Source: Coremacera marginata | Taxonomy: Eukaryota > Arthropoda > Insecta > Diptera > Sciomyzidae | Direction of reading: 5' to 3' | NCBI GenBank assembly: GCA_914767935.1 | Contig: OU612045.1 | Span: forward strand, 57,963,725-58,027,724 | DNA length: 64,000 nucleotides | In this document: piece by piece, positions 10,883 through 22,182 of the stretch | How positions within the stretch are numbered: position 1 is the first letter of the stretch | Layout: each line of letters starts with the position of its first letter | Program-made: the position numbers and the translations under genes | The notes under the pieces: model-generated | The model's database searches: none | The model's input: the letters and a program-made list of their open reading frames with translations, nothing else | What the model was told of the DNA's origin: nothing

Positions 10883-12371
10883 GATCTTATGCATCTACAT
10901 ACCTAGTTTCACTATGGAATTTTTTAAAACTCCGGCATTGTAATGATTTCTATTAAATGTGATTACGCCTATTTTTGGTAAAGTTGCCGAAAGTAACCAT
11001 ATAAGCTAAATGATCATATTTTGTAGTCTTACTAGTCTATGATCTTACACGCTCCTGAATGTTTTCTTACTGAGATCCTATCAATCAATGGTATACAATG
11101 GGACTCCAGAAAATTGTTATTATAAACACAAAATATAAAAAATTGCTGATTTAAGGTAAAATATTAGATCAAAACAAATCTGAATCAGTCAGTCTGAAAA
11201 TTGTTTGATTTCGTAATTTTAACGTTAGCGTTTGATAGCCAAAGTAAGGAACAAAAATATTTAATTGGAATTTTTGGTAAGTATTGTGAAAAAACCCGCA
11301 TCAATGGTCGTTTTATATTAATAGCACTGAGTTTTCGATCATAAATTCAATTAGGTGTGTATTTTTATCATCTGCAAAGTAAATATTGAAGTCTCCACTT
11401 AGTATCATAGGTACTTCGTCAAATTTTTCGGTGAGTCTTTTTTTAATTATTTCAGAATCTTCTTTCGAATAAATCAAGTTTTCGAACAAAAAAAATCTCT
11501 ACCAAATCCACACCTGGAGGGGTCTAATATATGAGCTGGTCCTATTTTTTTACATTTCAAGATTTCACATCTAACTTCTATTTGACACCTTTCTTGGGTT
11601 CTCTACACAAAAACACACAAAAACACACAAAAACTGTCGATTATATTTCACATCTCTCCTGAATTGACCCCCAGAATGGTAAGACTCATGATCTGATCCC
11701 ATTATTTTTTGCCCTTCAACATTTCTTCTGAACATACCACTCTCTTATCTGCCACCCTCCTAGGGATCACACACAAAATTGTTGTTTTCTGTCTGCCTGG
11801 TAACTGAATCAGAAAGCAGGCATTGAGGCAGTTCAAGCGTTGGAAGTGTAGATTCGAAGATTAGACCTTTAAAAATATATCGCTTAAATAAATTTTTAAA
11901 ATTTCGATGATTTACGCAGCTTTAGCTATTTTAGTTACGCTGCACAGAGGTTTCAAATGCTGCCTTCGCTGGACAAAACTCTAAAAATTCGTTGCTCAAA
12001 TAACAAAAAATGTTCACATTATTTTATTGCAAATTAATTGGAGTTTATTTTACCAATATAGGAAGGAAGTTGAAAACTGCGTAAGCGAAATTACGGTGTT
12101 ATTGTTAAATACAATATTTTAAAAGATTGATGTGAAACACTTGCAGAATATTTGTATATATAAAATATAGAGTTTCAAAAAATTTTATGTGCACTGAGAT
12201 TTTTCAAAATAATAAAAAAATTTTTGTTTATAATAACATTAAATTTAATGTTTGATTAAGCTTCAAAGTCGGGCAACAACCGGCAACATGATAAGCCATT
12301 CTATTTCATTAATATTGACTTACTAAGTAAAGATCCTATAAGTTCCCGTCAGCCTTTTTTTGCCTTTTTTG
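10883..12371. other. Spacer, no gene seen
   Basis: AT-rich with a short CACACAAAAA triplication at about 11610-11635. No gene or element boundary recognised. Confidence 0.5.
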
Positions 12372-12918
12372 AAGATATAAGCTTTCTTTCAGTGCACTTT
12401 ATTGAAACATGAATATTAGTGAACGCCAAGGCCGAAGATAGCGAAATAATGCTCGCATAACTAACAATTTTTTCCAAAATTAGAAAACGGTAAAATTAAA
12501 ATAAAAATTTAAAATTTATAGAAGAGTGCTTGGAACTAAATTTTCTCTAAAATTATTTTAAGGGGTTAAATTGGGTAATTTTAAAAATATCAAAGAAAAA
12601 TTTTTTAATGCTTTCGACGATACGTTTTGCTTTAAATAGACAAACTATTGATAAATAGGCTTTCCCGAACATCAACAAATTTTTTTAATGATATTATGAT
12701 CAATTTAATAGATATTATTTTTGTTGAATGATCACAAAAATAATTTTAGAAAAAAATTTTAAGCTAAATTTTTCATTTTATTTTAGTTTAACTGTTTTCT
12801 AATTTTTGAAATAATTTGTAAGTTTTACGAGAAATATTTCGCTATCTACGGCCTTGGCGTTGACTATGAACACGGCCTTATGTCTCAAAAAAGTGCACTG
12901 AAAGAAAGCTTATATCTT
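12372..12918. mobile_element. Palindromic MITE, 547 bp
   Basis: The ends are inverted copies: AAGATATAAGCTTTCTTTCA and GTGCACTT at the left pair with AAGTGCAC and TGAAAGAAAGCTTATATCTT at the right. Homology resumes inside with AACGCCAAGGCCG and GATAGCGAAATA (12423-12450) against TATTTCGCTATC and CGGCCTTGGCGTT (12829-12853), and continues through AAATTAGAAAAC. The arms are therefore about 200 bases long around a centre near 12650. There is no coding capacity. The superfamily is unknown because no target duplication is clear. Confidence 0.85.
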
Positions 12919-13224
12919 AATATTGCAAGAATTTTTTGTATATCTAAATAATTTTGTTCAGCTAATTTCCTATTTTTTGCAGCTGCGCGTGGGCTGCGCA
13001 GTATACAGATTTTCTGTAGAATTTTTTTTTTTAGAGGATTTTTTCAAAGTTTCGTGAATTTTATCTCAAAAAACACAAGAGTCCCAAACTTTTTTTTGTA
13101 CGGATTCGTGTTTAGGGGATCAAAATAATTTAATAGAAACTACCAAATAATTTTGTCCAGTTAAGTCCCTCATTTTGACCACTGTGCGCTGCCAGGCGGA
13201 ATGAAACTCGGATACATTGCTCAG

Positions 13225-13355
13225 AAGAAGAGATTCTGATGCTTCTAAGGAAGCTAGAACTAATAGTTTAGCAGAAAGAACTGCGGAAAATAATTATTTT
13301 GAAGAAGAAGGAGAAGACCCAATTGTATGGAACAGGTATGGCAGATTGAAGAAAT
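13225..13355 (+). CDS. Possible isolated internal exon
   Basis: A frame opens at 13217 and runs through an AG acceptor (TTGCTCAG, ending 13224) to a strong GTAAGT donor at 13356. The translation between them is polar and charged: RRRDSDASKEARTNSLAER, then NNYFEEEGEDPIVWNRYGR and LKK. This looks like real protein rather than translated AT-rich spacer. The acceptor lacks a good pyrimidine tract, so the 5' boundary is uncertain. The exon would end in phase 1. I do not recognise the protein and no second exon was identified. Confidence 0.4.
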
Positions 13356-13878
13356 GTAAGTACAGCACCCTTTTATATGACTTTGACTGCCTGCAACTTT
13401 AAACGCGTTTTTCTCGAGACACTTTTTCTAACACGTTTGATATAATATCTCAAGTTCTATTAGACCGATGAAATTAAAATTTGGTATGGGCCTCTTTTAT
13501 ATGTCCCTCTATGACCCGGACTAGAATTATGTAAAAATTTTGTTTATTTTAATATAGTGTAAAATTCAAAAATTTTGACAAAAAGGGCCAAAAAATAAGT
13601 TCTGTTTTTCAAAAAGTCGTCACGTTGTGATAAAAATTATTTATCTTTCTCTAGACTGGGATATAGCGACATTCGTACTAAATAATAATTTTTATTTTAT
13701 TTTGACAGGTGACTTTTTTCGTAGAAATCGTGTCAAGATGGAGGTATCCTTTTTTTTAGCGCCTCCCACACTACCAGACTGTAATTTTTTCAACTTTAAA
13801 TTTTTTTTTAATTGCTTTTTTTTTTGTGTGCTATTGAAATATTAATGAACATTTTATAAAAATAAAGATACCAAAAAT
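13356..13878. other. Spacer
   Basis: No gene supported. The 72-codon open frame at 13627-13845 is Phe-rich low complexity. Confidence 0.5.
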
Positions 13879-14077
13879 CATGATATAATAATTTACAAGT
13901 AGCCTTGACTACTTAACATTTTCCCTGAGCGTCGACCAACACTTGTCAAAATCAATACAAAGTTTATTTTTTCATCTGTTTTGCTGCTCATCCGTTTTCT
14001 CTTTTTCTTTGCGTTTTTGTCAAATGCTGGTCAAAAAAAAAAACTGTCACTCCTTCCTTGTAAATTATTATATCATG
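13879..14077. mobile_element. Small MITE, 199 bp
   Basis: Perfect 21-base terminal inverted repeats, CATGATATAATAATTTACAA plus G, lie at both ends. A second imperfect inverted pair is found inside (GACCAACACTTGTCAAAA and the reverse complement of TTTTGTCAAATGCTGGTC). There is no coding capacity. Confidence 0.75.
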
Positions 14078-16554
14078 TTAAAAATATTTTTTGTTTTTGT
14101 TTTTAATTGAATTTTAAAAAAAAAACCAAAATGTTTTCCTCTAGACAAGAGTACTGCCTCGACAGTGCACACCCTTGACAGTGCTAGCGTCAAAGATGCG
14201 AATTCATTACTTAATCCCATTCCAAAAAGTGTTCAACACGGCTACAGAAGTTTTGTATTCAAAAACGACTTTTTGTTTTTGATAATTACTTTTACGAATT
14301 TTCAATTTATAAAAGATTACTAAATTCAAAACTACACAATTTTTAAAACTACCCGGGTAATGCATCAAACTTACGTAGATGCTTTTGTTATCCATAACTG
14401 TAAGTGGGATGTGAATTGTCAGTCACAGTGTGTATTATTTGAGCACACATTGTACGCGCGAAATATAATTTGACACTCAGAATACATTTATGACACATAA
14501 TCTTGTGAAGAGTACAAAGAAGACTTTGATAAAGAACCTGGTCCAAGAGCAGTTACTGCAGTATTTTAAATAAAGATACGTTTAATCGCTTCAGAACATG
14601 CTAATAACTTAAAAGTAGAATTAAGTACGTGATATCTAACTTTCAGATGCATTTTGGTAAGAAGGCCTCCACAAGGGTGGCAGATAGAGGGGTCATGTCA
14701 GGAAGGCATTTATATTAGACAAAAATTTGACCCCTTTAGGAATCAACTCGGGATAACTATTTGTTGACATTTTCAATACTTTTTTTCTTTTATTTTGTAT
14801 GGGGCCCCCTGAAGGAGTTTGGTATAAATAAATTGTAAAGTTCATTAACTTTAGCTTTCTGTCTACCCGAAAAAGTTTCCAAAATCTATTTGATTTTCTC
14901 ACCATTACCACACAAAAAAAAAACACACCCTTTCACTCATGCTTTCAATTAAATTGTTATTTTGTGTATAAATCAACATAAAAGTAAAGGGAACATTTTT
15001 GACTACTGCCCGAATATAATAAACATAATTTATCATATTTTATTGCCTGTAATTTTTCTCAATACTTTCTGCTCCTCTTCCGACTGCTTTTGTAACTGCC
15101 CATTACCTGTCTGTTACATAGATTTTATTTTATTTCCGATCTTTGATTATAGGAATCTATTAATATGTAGTTAAAAATTGATAAAAAAAGCAATATATAT
15201 GCTTATCCCAAAACAATACAAACAATAAATATTGTATTTATTTTTTTAGGAAAATAAATATGTTTTAGTCGAAAATATCACTACGATATGCTCCAGAACT
15301 AAATTTCTTTTTACACATGTTCATTAAATTCTCTTACATTTTTAGCAATCTTTTAGGAAATTACTTCAAAAATTTTTGCACCTATTCAATGTATCGCAAA
15401 CCACAAACAATTAATAAAGTGCCAACGAAAAACTTGTCCGTAATTGTGTCTAAATCTAAATCTAAATTTTGTATTGCTTAAATTTTTTTAAATGTTTTGC
15501 TTCTTAACAAATACCATAAAAATAAACTTCTACTTCGTTTTATTGTCTTGCTTTCTGCTGTATTGAATTCCTTGCTTTGTTTTTCATTATGTCTGTATTT
15601 ATTGTTATTTACTCACACACTTTCCCAGTCATTGAACATTCAATCTCCCTTCTTAATGTGTATTTTCCGCTTGTGATATTCTACCACTAAATTTTTCCCC
15701 CATTCGATTTCAACTCTATTATTTTTATTGTATTTTTTTTTGTGTTCTATTTTATTAGTTTGGTGTTCAGGTCATTCGTTGTTGGAATTTTCTGTTTATT
15801 TCTTATTTAGTTTATTTTTCCATTATCTTTTGTCTTCAGAAAATGCAAAAAATTCCATTTTCTAAGAAATAGCACCAAACTAACGAGGTTTTTTCATACA
15901 AATAGCATATGAAAAGTTCTAAGGTTGTGACCTTGAGGTAGAGCACCTTTTTTGGAATTTTTATCTAGCTATGTGTTTTTCGAGGTTTGATTATGAGCAA
16001 GTGTAGTGAGGGAAGCAGTCATTTATTTGTTTGTATTTTGAAAAGTTTTAAATATATTTATGAAACTTTTACAACTTTTTGCTTCACGAAAAATTATGAT
16101 TTATGATGAAAAAAACGAACAAAATTAATGGCCGGTAATGGGCAATTGACTGAGTCAGCGTTTAACATTTTATTTAGGTAAATATTTTTTGCTGTTTAAG
16201 CATATTTTATTAAAGTTTTGTCAATACAGTTAGCCATAAAATCTGTGCACACGTGTCTAATATCCTTGGAAGAATCTTATGAGCAATTTTTTTTGGCTTG
16301 TTTTTTTTTAAGAATAAATCAACGATTATTACATAACATGTGATTAAAGGTTTAAAGATAAAACGGTTGATTTTATTTAAACATAAGATACAGATAATAT
16401 TTACCTAAACTTGAATGTATAGTAAAAACACCCAGTAGAAATTATATGGGATCAGAAGGATGGAACTATAACTATTTTTCATCGGGATATATGAAGAAAT
16501 TGAATACAGACATACACTTACTATTTTGAACCAGGGTCCGCAAATAACGGTTAT
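14078..16554. other. Spacer, no gene seen
   Basis: AT-rich DNA with scattered short open frames of 62-77 codons that show no domains. Nothing else recognised. Confidence 0.5.
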
Positions 16555-16875
16555 CGCTATTAATCATTTTATAGCAATTCATTTTGATCAATATTTTTTC
16601 GATCAGAAATAAAAGTTATTTTTTGATAATCATTTTTTTGATCAGAAATAAGAGTAATTTTTTTATCGTTATTTTTTTGATCAGAAATAAAAATTATTTT
16701 TGATCGTTATTTTGTCAATCAGAAATAAAAGTAATTTTTTGATCGTTATTCTTTCGATCAGAAATAAAAATCCGTTTGTGATCGTTACTTTTTCGGTCAG
16801 AAATAAAAGCTATTTTTGGATCGATATTTTTTAGATCAGAAATAAAAACCAATCATTGATTGATATTTTTCCTAT
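16555..16875. repeat. 39-bp tandem repeat, about 8 units
   Basis: The motif GATCAGAAATAAAA recurs at 16601, 16640, 16679, 16717, 16756, 16796 and 16834, giving a 38-40 base period. Each unit also has a second GATC (TTTTTTGATCGTTATTTTTT), so GATC sites occur about every 20 bases. Flanking units are more diverged. Confidence 0.85.
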
Positions 16876-17034
16876 CAGGTTAAAAAAATTATTTTTTGAT
16901 TAAAATAATATCGATTAGAATTTAAATCAAGTCAATATTTACGCATTTTATTGGGTTCAAATTTGAAAGTAATTGAGCATATAAAAAATAAAATTCATTC
17001 TTACCACTCTTCGAACCCACGTTTACTATCATAC

Positions 17035-17260
17035 AAACAAGTTGTCTTGGACAAGGATTTTAACTACGATTTTGACAAGGATAAGGACAAGATTTTTGAC
17101 ATGGGTTTGGAAAAGTATTTCGATAAGGATTTTGTCAAGGGTTAGTAAAAGTATTTAAACAAGAATTTGGGCATGGACTTGGACAAGAACTTGCGGAAGG
17201 ATTTGGATAAGGAATTGGGCAAGGATTTGAATAAGGACCAGACCAAGGTTTTAAATATGG
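17035..17260. repeat. Degenerate GGAYAAGGATTT minisatellite
   Basis: An imperfect purine-rich repeat built from GACAAGGATTT, GATAAGGATTTT, GGACAAGAACTTG and similar 11-18 base variants. The open frames on both strands (Asp/Lys-rich plus, Pro/Ser/Cys-rich minus) are by-products of the repeat. Confidence 0.7.
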
Positions 17261-17334
17261 AAAAGGTGGAAAATAGTAGTAGTAATCGAAAACAGTAGTA
17301 TTAAACAGTAGTAGATATGGAAGTATAAAGAGGG

Positions 17335-17945
17335 TTGCTGATTTAGAATCTGATGTTAGAATTTGAAAAACTTTTTTGACACTAGGATGGACCCTCAAAA
17401 CGATTTTGTTTACTACATATTCCACATGGCAGTATTAGACAGTCGCTGATTTCGAATTTAATGTTCGAATTTCAAAAAGTTTTTTGACGCTAGTGTGGAC
17501 CCCAAAAATGTTTTCTGTTTTGTTTTATATATTTTGTGCACGCGCTGGCAGAATTAGAGAGTCGCTGAGTTTGAATTTGATGCTAAAATTTCTTTCTTAA
17601 AGACTTTTTTGACACTAGGGTAGACCCTGAAAATTTGTCAACATGGCAGTAGATATATTATATTAACTGTAATAATATCATATATATTATGTGACGCTAG
17701 AGTGGACCCCAAAAATGGGTTTTTCTTACACATTTTGAACATGCGCTGGCATTATTAGAGATCTCTGATTTAGGATCTGTGATTAGAATTTCAAAAATTG
17801 TATTTGACAATATTTATTTGATGTACAAAATGTGTAAAAAGAAAACATTTTTGGGGTCCCCACCTTAATGCCACATAGAATTCATGAAATTCTAATATCA
17901 AATTCGAAATCAGCGACTGTCTAATTCATTTCAATTCTTATTTCG
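17335..17945. repeat. Tandem repeat of about 120 bp with an inverted terminal unit
   Basis: The phrases TTTTTTGACACTAGGATGGACC, TTTTTTGACGCTAGTGTGGACC and TTTTTTGACACTAGGGTAGACC mark successive units near 17370, 17475 and 17605, with another at 17692. Each is followed by a CATGGCAG/GCGCTGGCA block and TTAGANAGTCGCTGA. The last unit (17820-17935) is in reverse orientation (GGGGTCCCCACCTTAATG, then TCAGCGACTGTCTAATT), so the array can fold back. Confidence 0.75.
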
Positions 17946-18038
17946 ATCACAAAAAAAGAATTATAAAAACTTTTACTTTAATAATTTTAGAAAAATATTT
18001 CTGGTTTTCATTCGACAAATTTTTGAATTCCAAGGTTG

Positions 18039-18399
18039 CCAACATACCGTTTTTTCCATACCGTTTTTTTTTTTTTAAAGTCCCCAAAAGTCGAAAAATG
18101 CTCTTATTTTTTACATTTATGAACTAATTTCACGCCCTCTTGTTTAAAATACACAAAATTCAAATTTCTGCTCATTTGGAGCAAGACAACACGTGCCAAC
18201 ATGAATCTTAACATAATCATTCAAGTTACGTAAAAGCCACGTGCCAAAATAGGCAGAAATTTAATTTTCGTATGTTCTAAGGATAAATGAATGACAGTGC
18301 AGAAGTGTTAAAAAATATGAGCGTTTTTCGACTTTTGGGGACTTTTTCGTTAAAATAACTAAATCCTACCTAACGGTACCTAGCCTAACAGTATGTTGG
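18039..18399. mobile_element. MITE, 361 bp
   Basis: The ends are inverted: CCAACATACCGTT at 18039 and the reverse complement CCAACATACTGTT at 18399. Inside, AAGTCCCCAAAAGTCGAAAA and TGCTC (18079-18105) pair with GAGCG and TTTTCGACTTTTGGGGACTT (18320-18345). The spacer between arms is about 200 bases and has no coding capacity. Confidence 0.75.
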
Positions 18400-19200
18400 A
18401 AATTCTGGAAACTCGAAAATCTTTTCGACTTAAAATAAAAAATATTTTCTTAGAACTATTGAACGTGCTCCAAGTGAGAATTATAGATATATTTTTCGAT
18501 TTTGTATGATTTTTTTCTGATCGAAATGTTAGAAATGGGAACTTTAAATATTTAAAAAAAAAGTCAAGTTTCAACAGGTATAACTTTTTTCCGAATTTCG
18601 GTTTTTTCAATTTCTTGCAGAAAATAACTCAAGACAGTGTGTAAATCATCTGTGCTGTGTTTTATCCAAGTTTTGCATTTTTAGATTTTTGGGAATTTTT
18701 TTTTTTTGTAAAAGTACTCAAATTCGAAATTTTCAAATAGGTACACTTCTAGAAAAACTTTAATAACGACTAGGTTATTCAAAATAATTACACAATGTTT
18801 TACATCTCCATTGAATATAGTTTAAAGAAATATTTTCACAAGAGTTCATTGAAATTTTTTCATGAAAAATGAAATTTTCAATTTTTTAATTTTTAAAATT
18901 TGGAACGGAAAAGGGAAGTAAAAAATCACAACTTTGATAGTATCGTCCAATTTTCGCGCATAAAATAGGAAACGAGCTGCTCATAATTTACACTTATAGA
19001 AATGTTATTTGAGTTTTTTTATTGAAATGTACCGACGCAAGTTGTCACGGGTTCCTACTCTATCGGAAATTTCAAAGTCTTCACTCTGCCTATGAATAGT
19101 GCTTTTGAGAAGTGCTTTGCTCTGCTACGCATTGAGCTTTAAAAAATCGCTATGCTTTCACGATTTTCCCTAATTTGACGATTCGTAGTTCGTAAGGTGC
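18400..19200. other. Spacer
   Basis: AT-rich, no gene recognised. A G+C-richer stretch begins near 19170 and leads into the transposase fragment downstream. Confidence 0.45.
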
Positions 19201-19402
19201 AAACGAAGATGGCGCAACAGCAGCAGAAAATTGAAGTAGACATAGCAGGGCAGATTATATGCAAAGTGCTGTAGAAAATGAAACCAAGTATTACCAGATT
19301 TCAGCCATGGCGGTGTGTATTCCATGCAAAATGCCAAAAGTGAAAATATAGAATGCAAATGCGAACATTCAAAAAGAAATTCGGGAATGAGTAGTGCAAT
19401 TT

Positions 19403-19742
19403 AAAGTTAGTCCAGTGGGCTTTAAAGTGCCCTCTTCAAAAAAAACTTTTTTTTCAAGGGCGCAAAATAATACCACTATTTGCAGGCGTGAAGTCAGTCC
19501 GGGAAACTACTTCCACTATGGACTAGAGAGAAGTATTTGTCAGGATTTGAAGTTGTCGTTAGCAGAAGATATTGAAATTTCAGAAGTAGATATTGGAATA
19601 GACGGATTACACTTATACAAAAGCTCTGCAAAAGCCTTATGGCCTATTTTGAGATCCATATCAAACTGCGGCAATATCATACCTTTTCTTATTGGAGCAT
19701 ATCTTGGCAATAGGAAACCTGAAGATATTAATGATTTTATAT
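19403..19742 (+). pseudogene. Transposase-like fragment (YFHYGLE / IDGLHLYKSS family)
   Basis: An open frame ending at 19828 contains, in order, a region with VPSSKKTFF, then VSPGNYFHYGLERSI, then VDIGIDGLHLYKSSAKALWP, then NIIPFLIGAYLGNRKPEDIN. From memory this order, with a DG-LFKSS-type motif after a YHFGL motif, matches a large family of uncharacterised transposon-encoded proteins in insects and other animals. The open frame begins with GTG, so no true start is seen, and after residue about 116 it runs into an AT microsatellite (19740-19775). It is a fragment of roughly the first quarter of such a protein. It converges on the protease gene, whose stop is 70 bases away on the other strand. 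Confidence 0.65.
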
Positions 19743-19894
19743 ATGTATATATGTTATATATAATATATATGTTGTATTTCATTGATCTATTTTTATTACG
19801 TCAAAATTTATTTCTTGTTTCTTCTTGAAATATAACACTTAGATCAAACATGTTATAATAACATAATTTCCAAATATATTTACATCGATTTGTA

Positions 19895-20736
19895 TTAAAG
19901 TCTGTTATTTCGCGTCTCTCTTCTTATCCAACGCAAGTACGGAGCTGTGCGAGTATAAACAGTTGTTGAGTTAAGTTCACAATGTGTCAATCCAAATGAT
20001 GCCAAACCAACTTGTTTTGCATTTAGACCATAGTCTATTACCGCTGGGCCACCGGAGTCTCCTAAGCAGATAATTTGCAAGTAAGACTGGGTACAGAACT
20101 GATTAGCAGACAAGTTTTCATGGACCCTTTGACATTCTGTGTTATTTATAATTCGAAGCATTAAGTATTGCAATTCATCGGGCACACTGGTAGCATTTAT
20201 TAAGCCCCATCCGGCCACAATGATAAGTTGATTATCCAATGAAGACATATTAGACAACAATACTGGTTGAATGTATTGGTTAAACGTGACGAATGGCATT
20301 TCCACCAAGGCAATATCATCACTTACGTTATTTAAATTACGAGAATATCCCGGGTGGAGGATTACTTCTGTGGCATTATTTCGATATGAATAATCATTTT
20401 CTTCCGTTAAGCCCAAAAAAAAATTGGTTCCATTTATGTCACTATAAAAATGTACAATAAAATTATCTGTTTACTAAGTATTGTGTATATCTTAAAACAA
20501 TAATTTACGTACAGGTCATCAAAACAATGTGCAGCAGTCAGAATCCATTTATTATGGATGACGGAACCTCCACAAAATGAATTTTGTGAGTTATCTTCAA
20601 TAAGTGGGACAAAAATTAGAGCTTGATACCTGTAGTCAAGAAAATCAGCAGCCTCTCCACCAATGATGCGGCCTCTACTTTCAACATACAATACATTGGT
20701 TGCAAACACCAAAACAAAAACGATTAAACCTTTCAT
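19895..20736 (-). CDS. Secreted S1 (chymotrypsin-fold) serine protease, two exons
   Basis: Exon 1 is 20736-20513 and exon 2 is 20441-19895. The 71-base intron has GTACGT...TATAG borders, and joining in phase 2 gives an uninterrupted 256-residue protein. ATG at 20736 is used because the in-frame extension to 20745 begins with GTG. Residues 1-20 form a signal peptide, and a short propeptide ends at Arg23 before IIGG, the activation site. The catalytic triad is His70 (LTAAHC), Asp117 (DDIALV) and Ser204 (GDSGGP). Cysteines fit the 42-58, 168-182 and 191-220 disulfides. Length is normal for insect gut trypsin/chymotrypsin-like enzymes. The residue at chymotrypsin position 189 appears to be Ile198, not the Asp of trypsin or Ser of chymotrypsin, so specificity is probably not tryptic. 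Several Asn-X-Ser/Thr sites suggest glycosylation. It is the only intact cellular gene in the window. Confidence 0.93.
20442..20512 (-). other. Intron of the serine protease gene
   Basis: A 71-base, AT-rich intron with donor GTACGT and acceptor TTTTTATAG. Its removal restores the reading frame between FDDL and DINGTNFF. Length is typical of short insect introns. Confidence 0.9.
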
Positions 20737-20783
20737 TATGATCACTCTTGAAGCTTATTTACCAATTATTTAATGCTTCGTTG

Positions 20784-20792
20784 CCTTTTATA
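20784..20792 (-). promoter_or_regulatory. TATA box of the serine protease gene
   Basis: TATAAAAGG on the minus strand starts 56 bases before the ATG. Transcription would then begin near 20762 with a 5' leader of about 25 bases, which is common for highly expressed insect digestive protease genes. Confidence 0.8.
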
Positions 20793-21126
20793 GTCGCTAA
20801 ACAACAAATTCACCAAATATCACACGTGTCAGGCAAATATTAGCTCAGCTTGATTTCTACGGCGACATTAAAAAATATTTAATGACATAACAGAGCCACG
20901 CAAATTAATTTCTTTTGGTTTTAGGGAAAAAACTCTTCTGGAACATAAAATAGATTTAAAGAGGATCATAGATAAAAACTTTGATTAACTAGAATAGTGC
21001 GATATTTTCACAAAGTTTAACAAAGTTCATGAAAATTTTCGAAGCAAGATTCATAACTTGCATACATATCGAAACTTTTTAAAATCATGTGCATTATAAT
21101 TTAATGCACACTCTCTTTATTATAAG
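20793..21126. other. Upstream region of the protease gene
   Basis: No further gene. This stretch presumably holds the protease enhancer sequences, but no specific motif can be supported. Confidence 0.4.
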
Positions 21127-21543
21127 CTAGCAGGACCCAGTTGTCCGCGGCTTCGCCACAGACGTTCCACCAACCATACTTTTTATATTTGTGGGCAGTG
21201 AAAGAGGGTTTGGCAAACATTTTTCCTGTAAGCTATCTCGTGCTCGAAAACAATCTATTTCCAAAATTTCTGCGCAATCGGCCCAGAAGTTTTGGAGTCT
21301 TAATGATTTATTAAAAGTGGGTGTAACTATAGTGTACCACACCAATTTTTTAGTACAGTTGCCGACGATAAGCATACAAACTTAACTACCAAATTTCAGT
21401 CTTATAGGACCAAAACCGTCTGAAATATAGCATTTTCATTGATTTGGCGGCGTAAAATACACGTTTTAAATGTGAGCGAAATCCGTTCAGCCGTTTAGAT
21501 TTGTATAAAAAAACAAACAGAAAATAATTTTTATTAATATAGA
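21127..21543 (-). mobile_element. Helitron-like non-autonomous repeat, copy 1
   Basis: On the minus strand the repeat starts TCTATATTAATAAAAAT preceded by A and ends with a GC-rich stretch (GGCGAAGCCGCGGACAACT) shortly before CTAG at 21127-21130. The start matches the repeat at 25807 over about 120 bases (ATACAAATCTAAACGGCT, GGATTTCGCTCA), and both share GACGGTTTTGGTC and ACTGAAATTTGGTA. A 5' TC after A, a GC-rich near-terminal segment and a CTRR-type end are Helitron traits. No Rep/helicase is present and the 3' flanking base is C rather than T, so class assignment is tentative. Confidence 0.55.
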
Positions 21544-22182
21544 TGAGTATAAGTTTTTATATCATACCAATTATAAATTAAGTAGCAAATGTTTTCTAAG
21601 AAAATATCGTCATAACAAAAAATTCATTAGGAGAAACATTTCAACATTTTAACATGCATGAGGAAATGTTCCAACTTTTTCAAAGCATCGAAATATGGCT
21701 CTAATTTTGAAATCGTTGTATCCTAACACGGCGACATCGAAAAAGCTCTTCTTGAAAAACTTATTGAGATGTAGTTATAAAAAAAATGTTCTTTTACGTG
21801 GAAACTAAAGACTAATCTTTACCAAGATGACGCATAATTTAGTTCATGTTCCGTCAAATGTTTCTGTAATTCATTTCAGAAATTCCTAATGAAATTAATT
21901 TTTATTTCTTATGTGATTGAAGAAAAGGAGCAATATCGACTGATTGTCAGTAAATTTTGGTGTTAAGCCTTAGTAAATTTTGGCGTATATAAATGCTTTC
22001 TGGTTAGGTCCTGTGCATTACTTTTGTTTATTTAAAGTTTCGTATTAACAAAAAAAATTTTAAGAGTGCAAACTGTATTGGTTGACAGATTCTTCAAATT
22101 TTGTTATAATGTGGCAACATTTTTAGAGAGAAGCTGAGAGAGCTGTCAAATAAACGACAAACCAAAAATAGAAACAGAAACC
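21544..22182. other. Spacer
   Basis: No gene recognised. Confidence 0.5.

Noticed and set aside
17135..17425. Pro/Ser/Cys-rich minus-strand protein
   Set aside because: It is the reverse translation of a degenerate GGAYAAGGATTT minisatellite.
19540..19782. Minus-strand open frame over the transposase fragment
   Set aside because: Shadow of the plus-strand motif-bearing frame; contains AT-microsatellite translation.
20736..20745. Protease start at 20745
   Set aside because: That codon is GTG; the ATG at 20736 gives a proper signal peptide and fits the TATA box position.
21191..21385. Open frames on both strands near 21127-21385
   Set aside because: They lie inside the Helitron-like repeat and have no domain.
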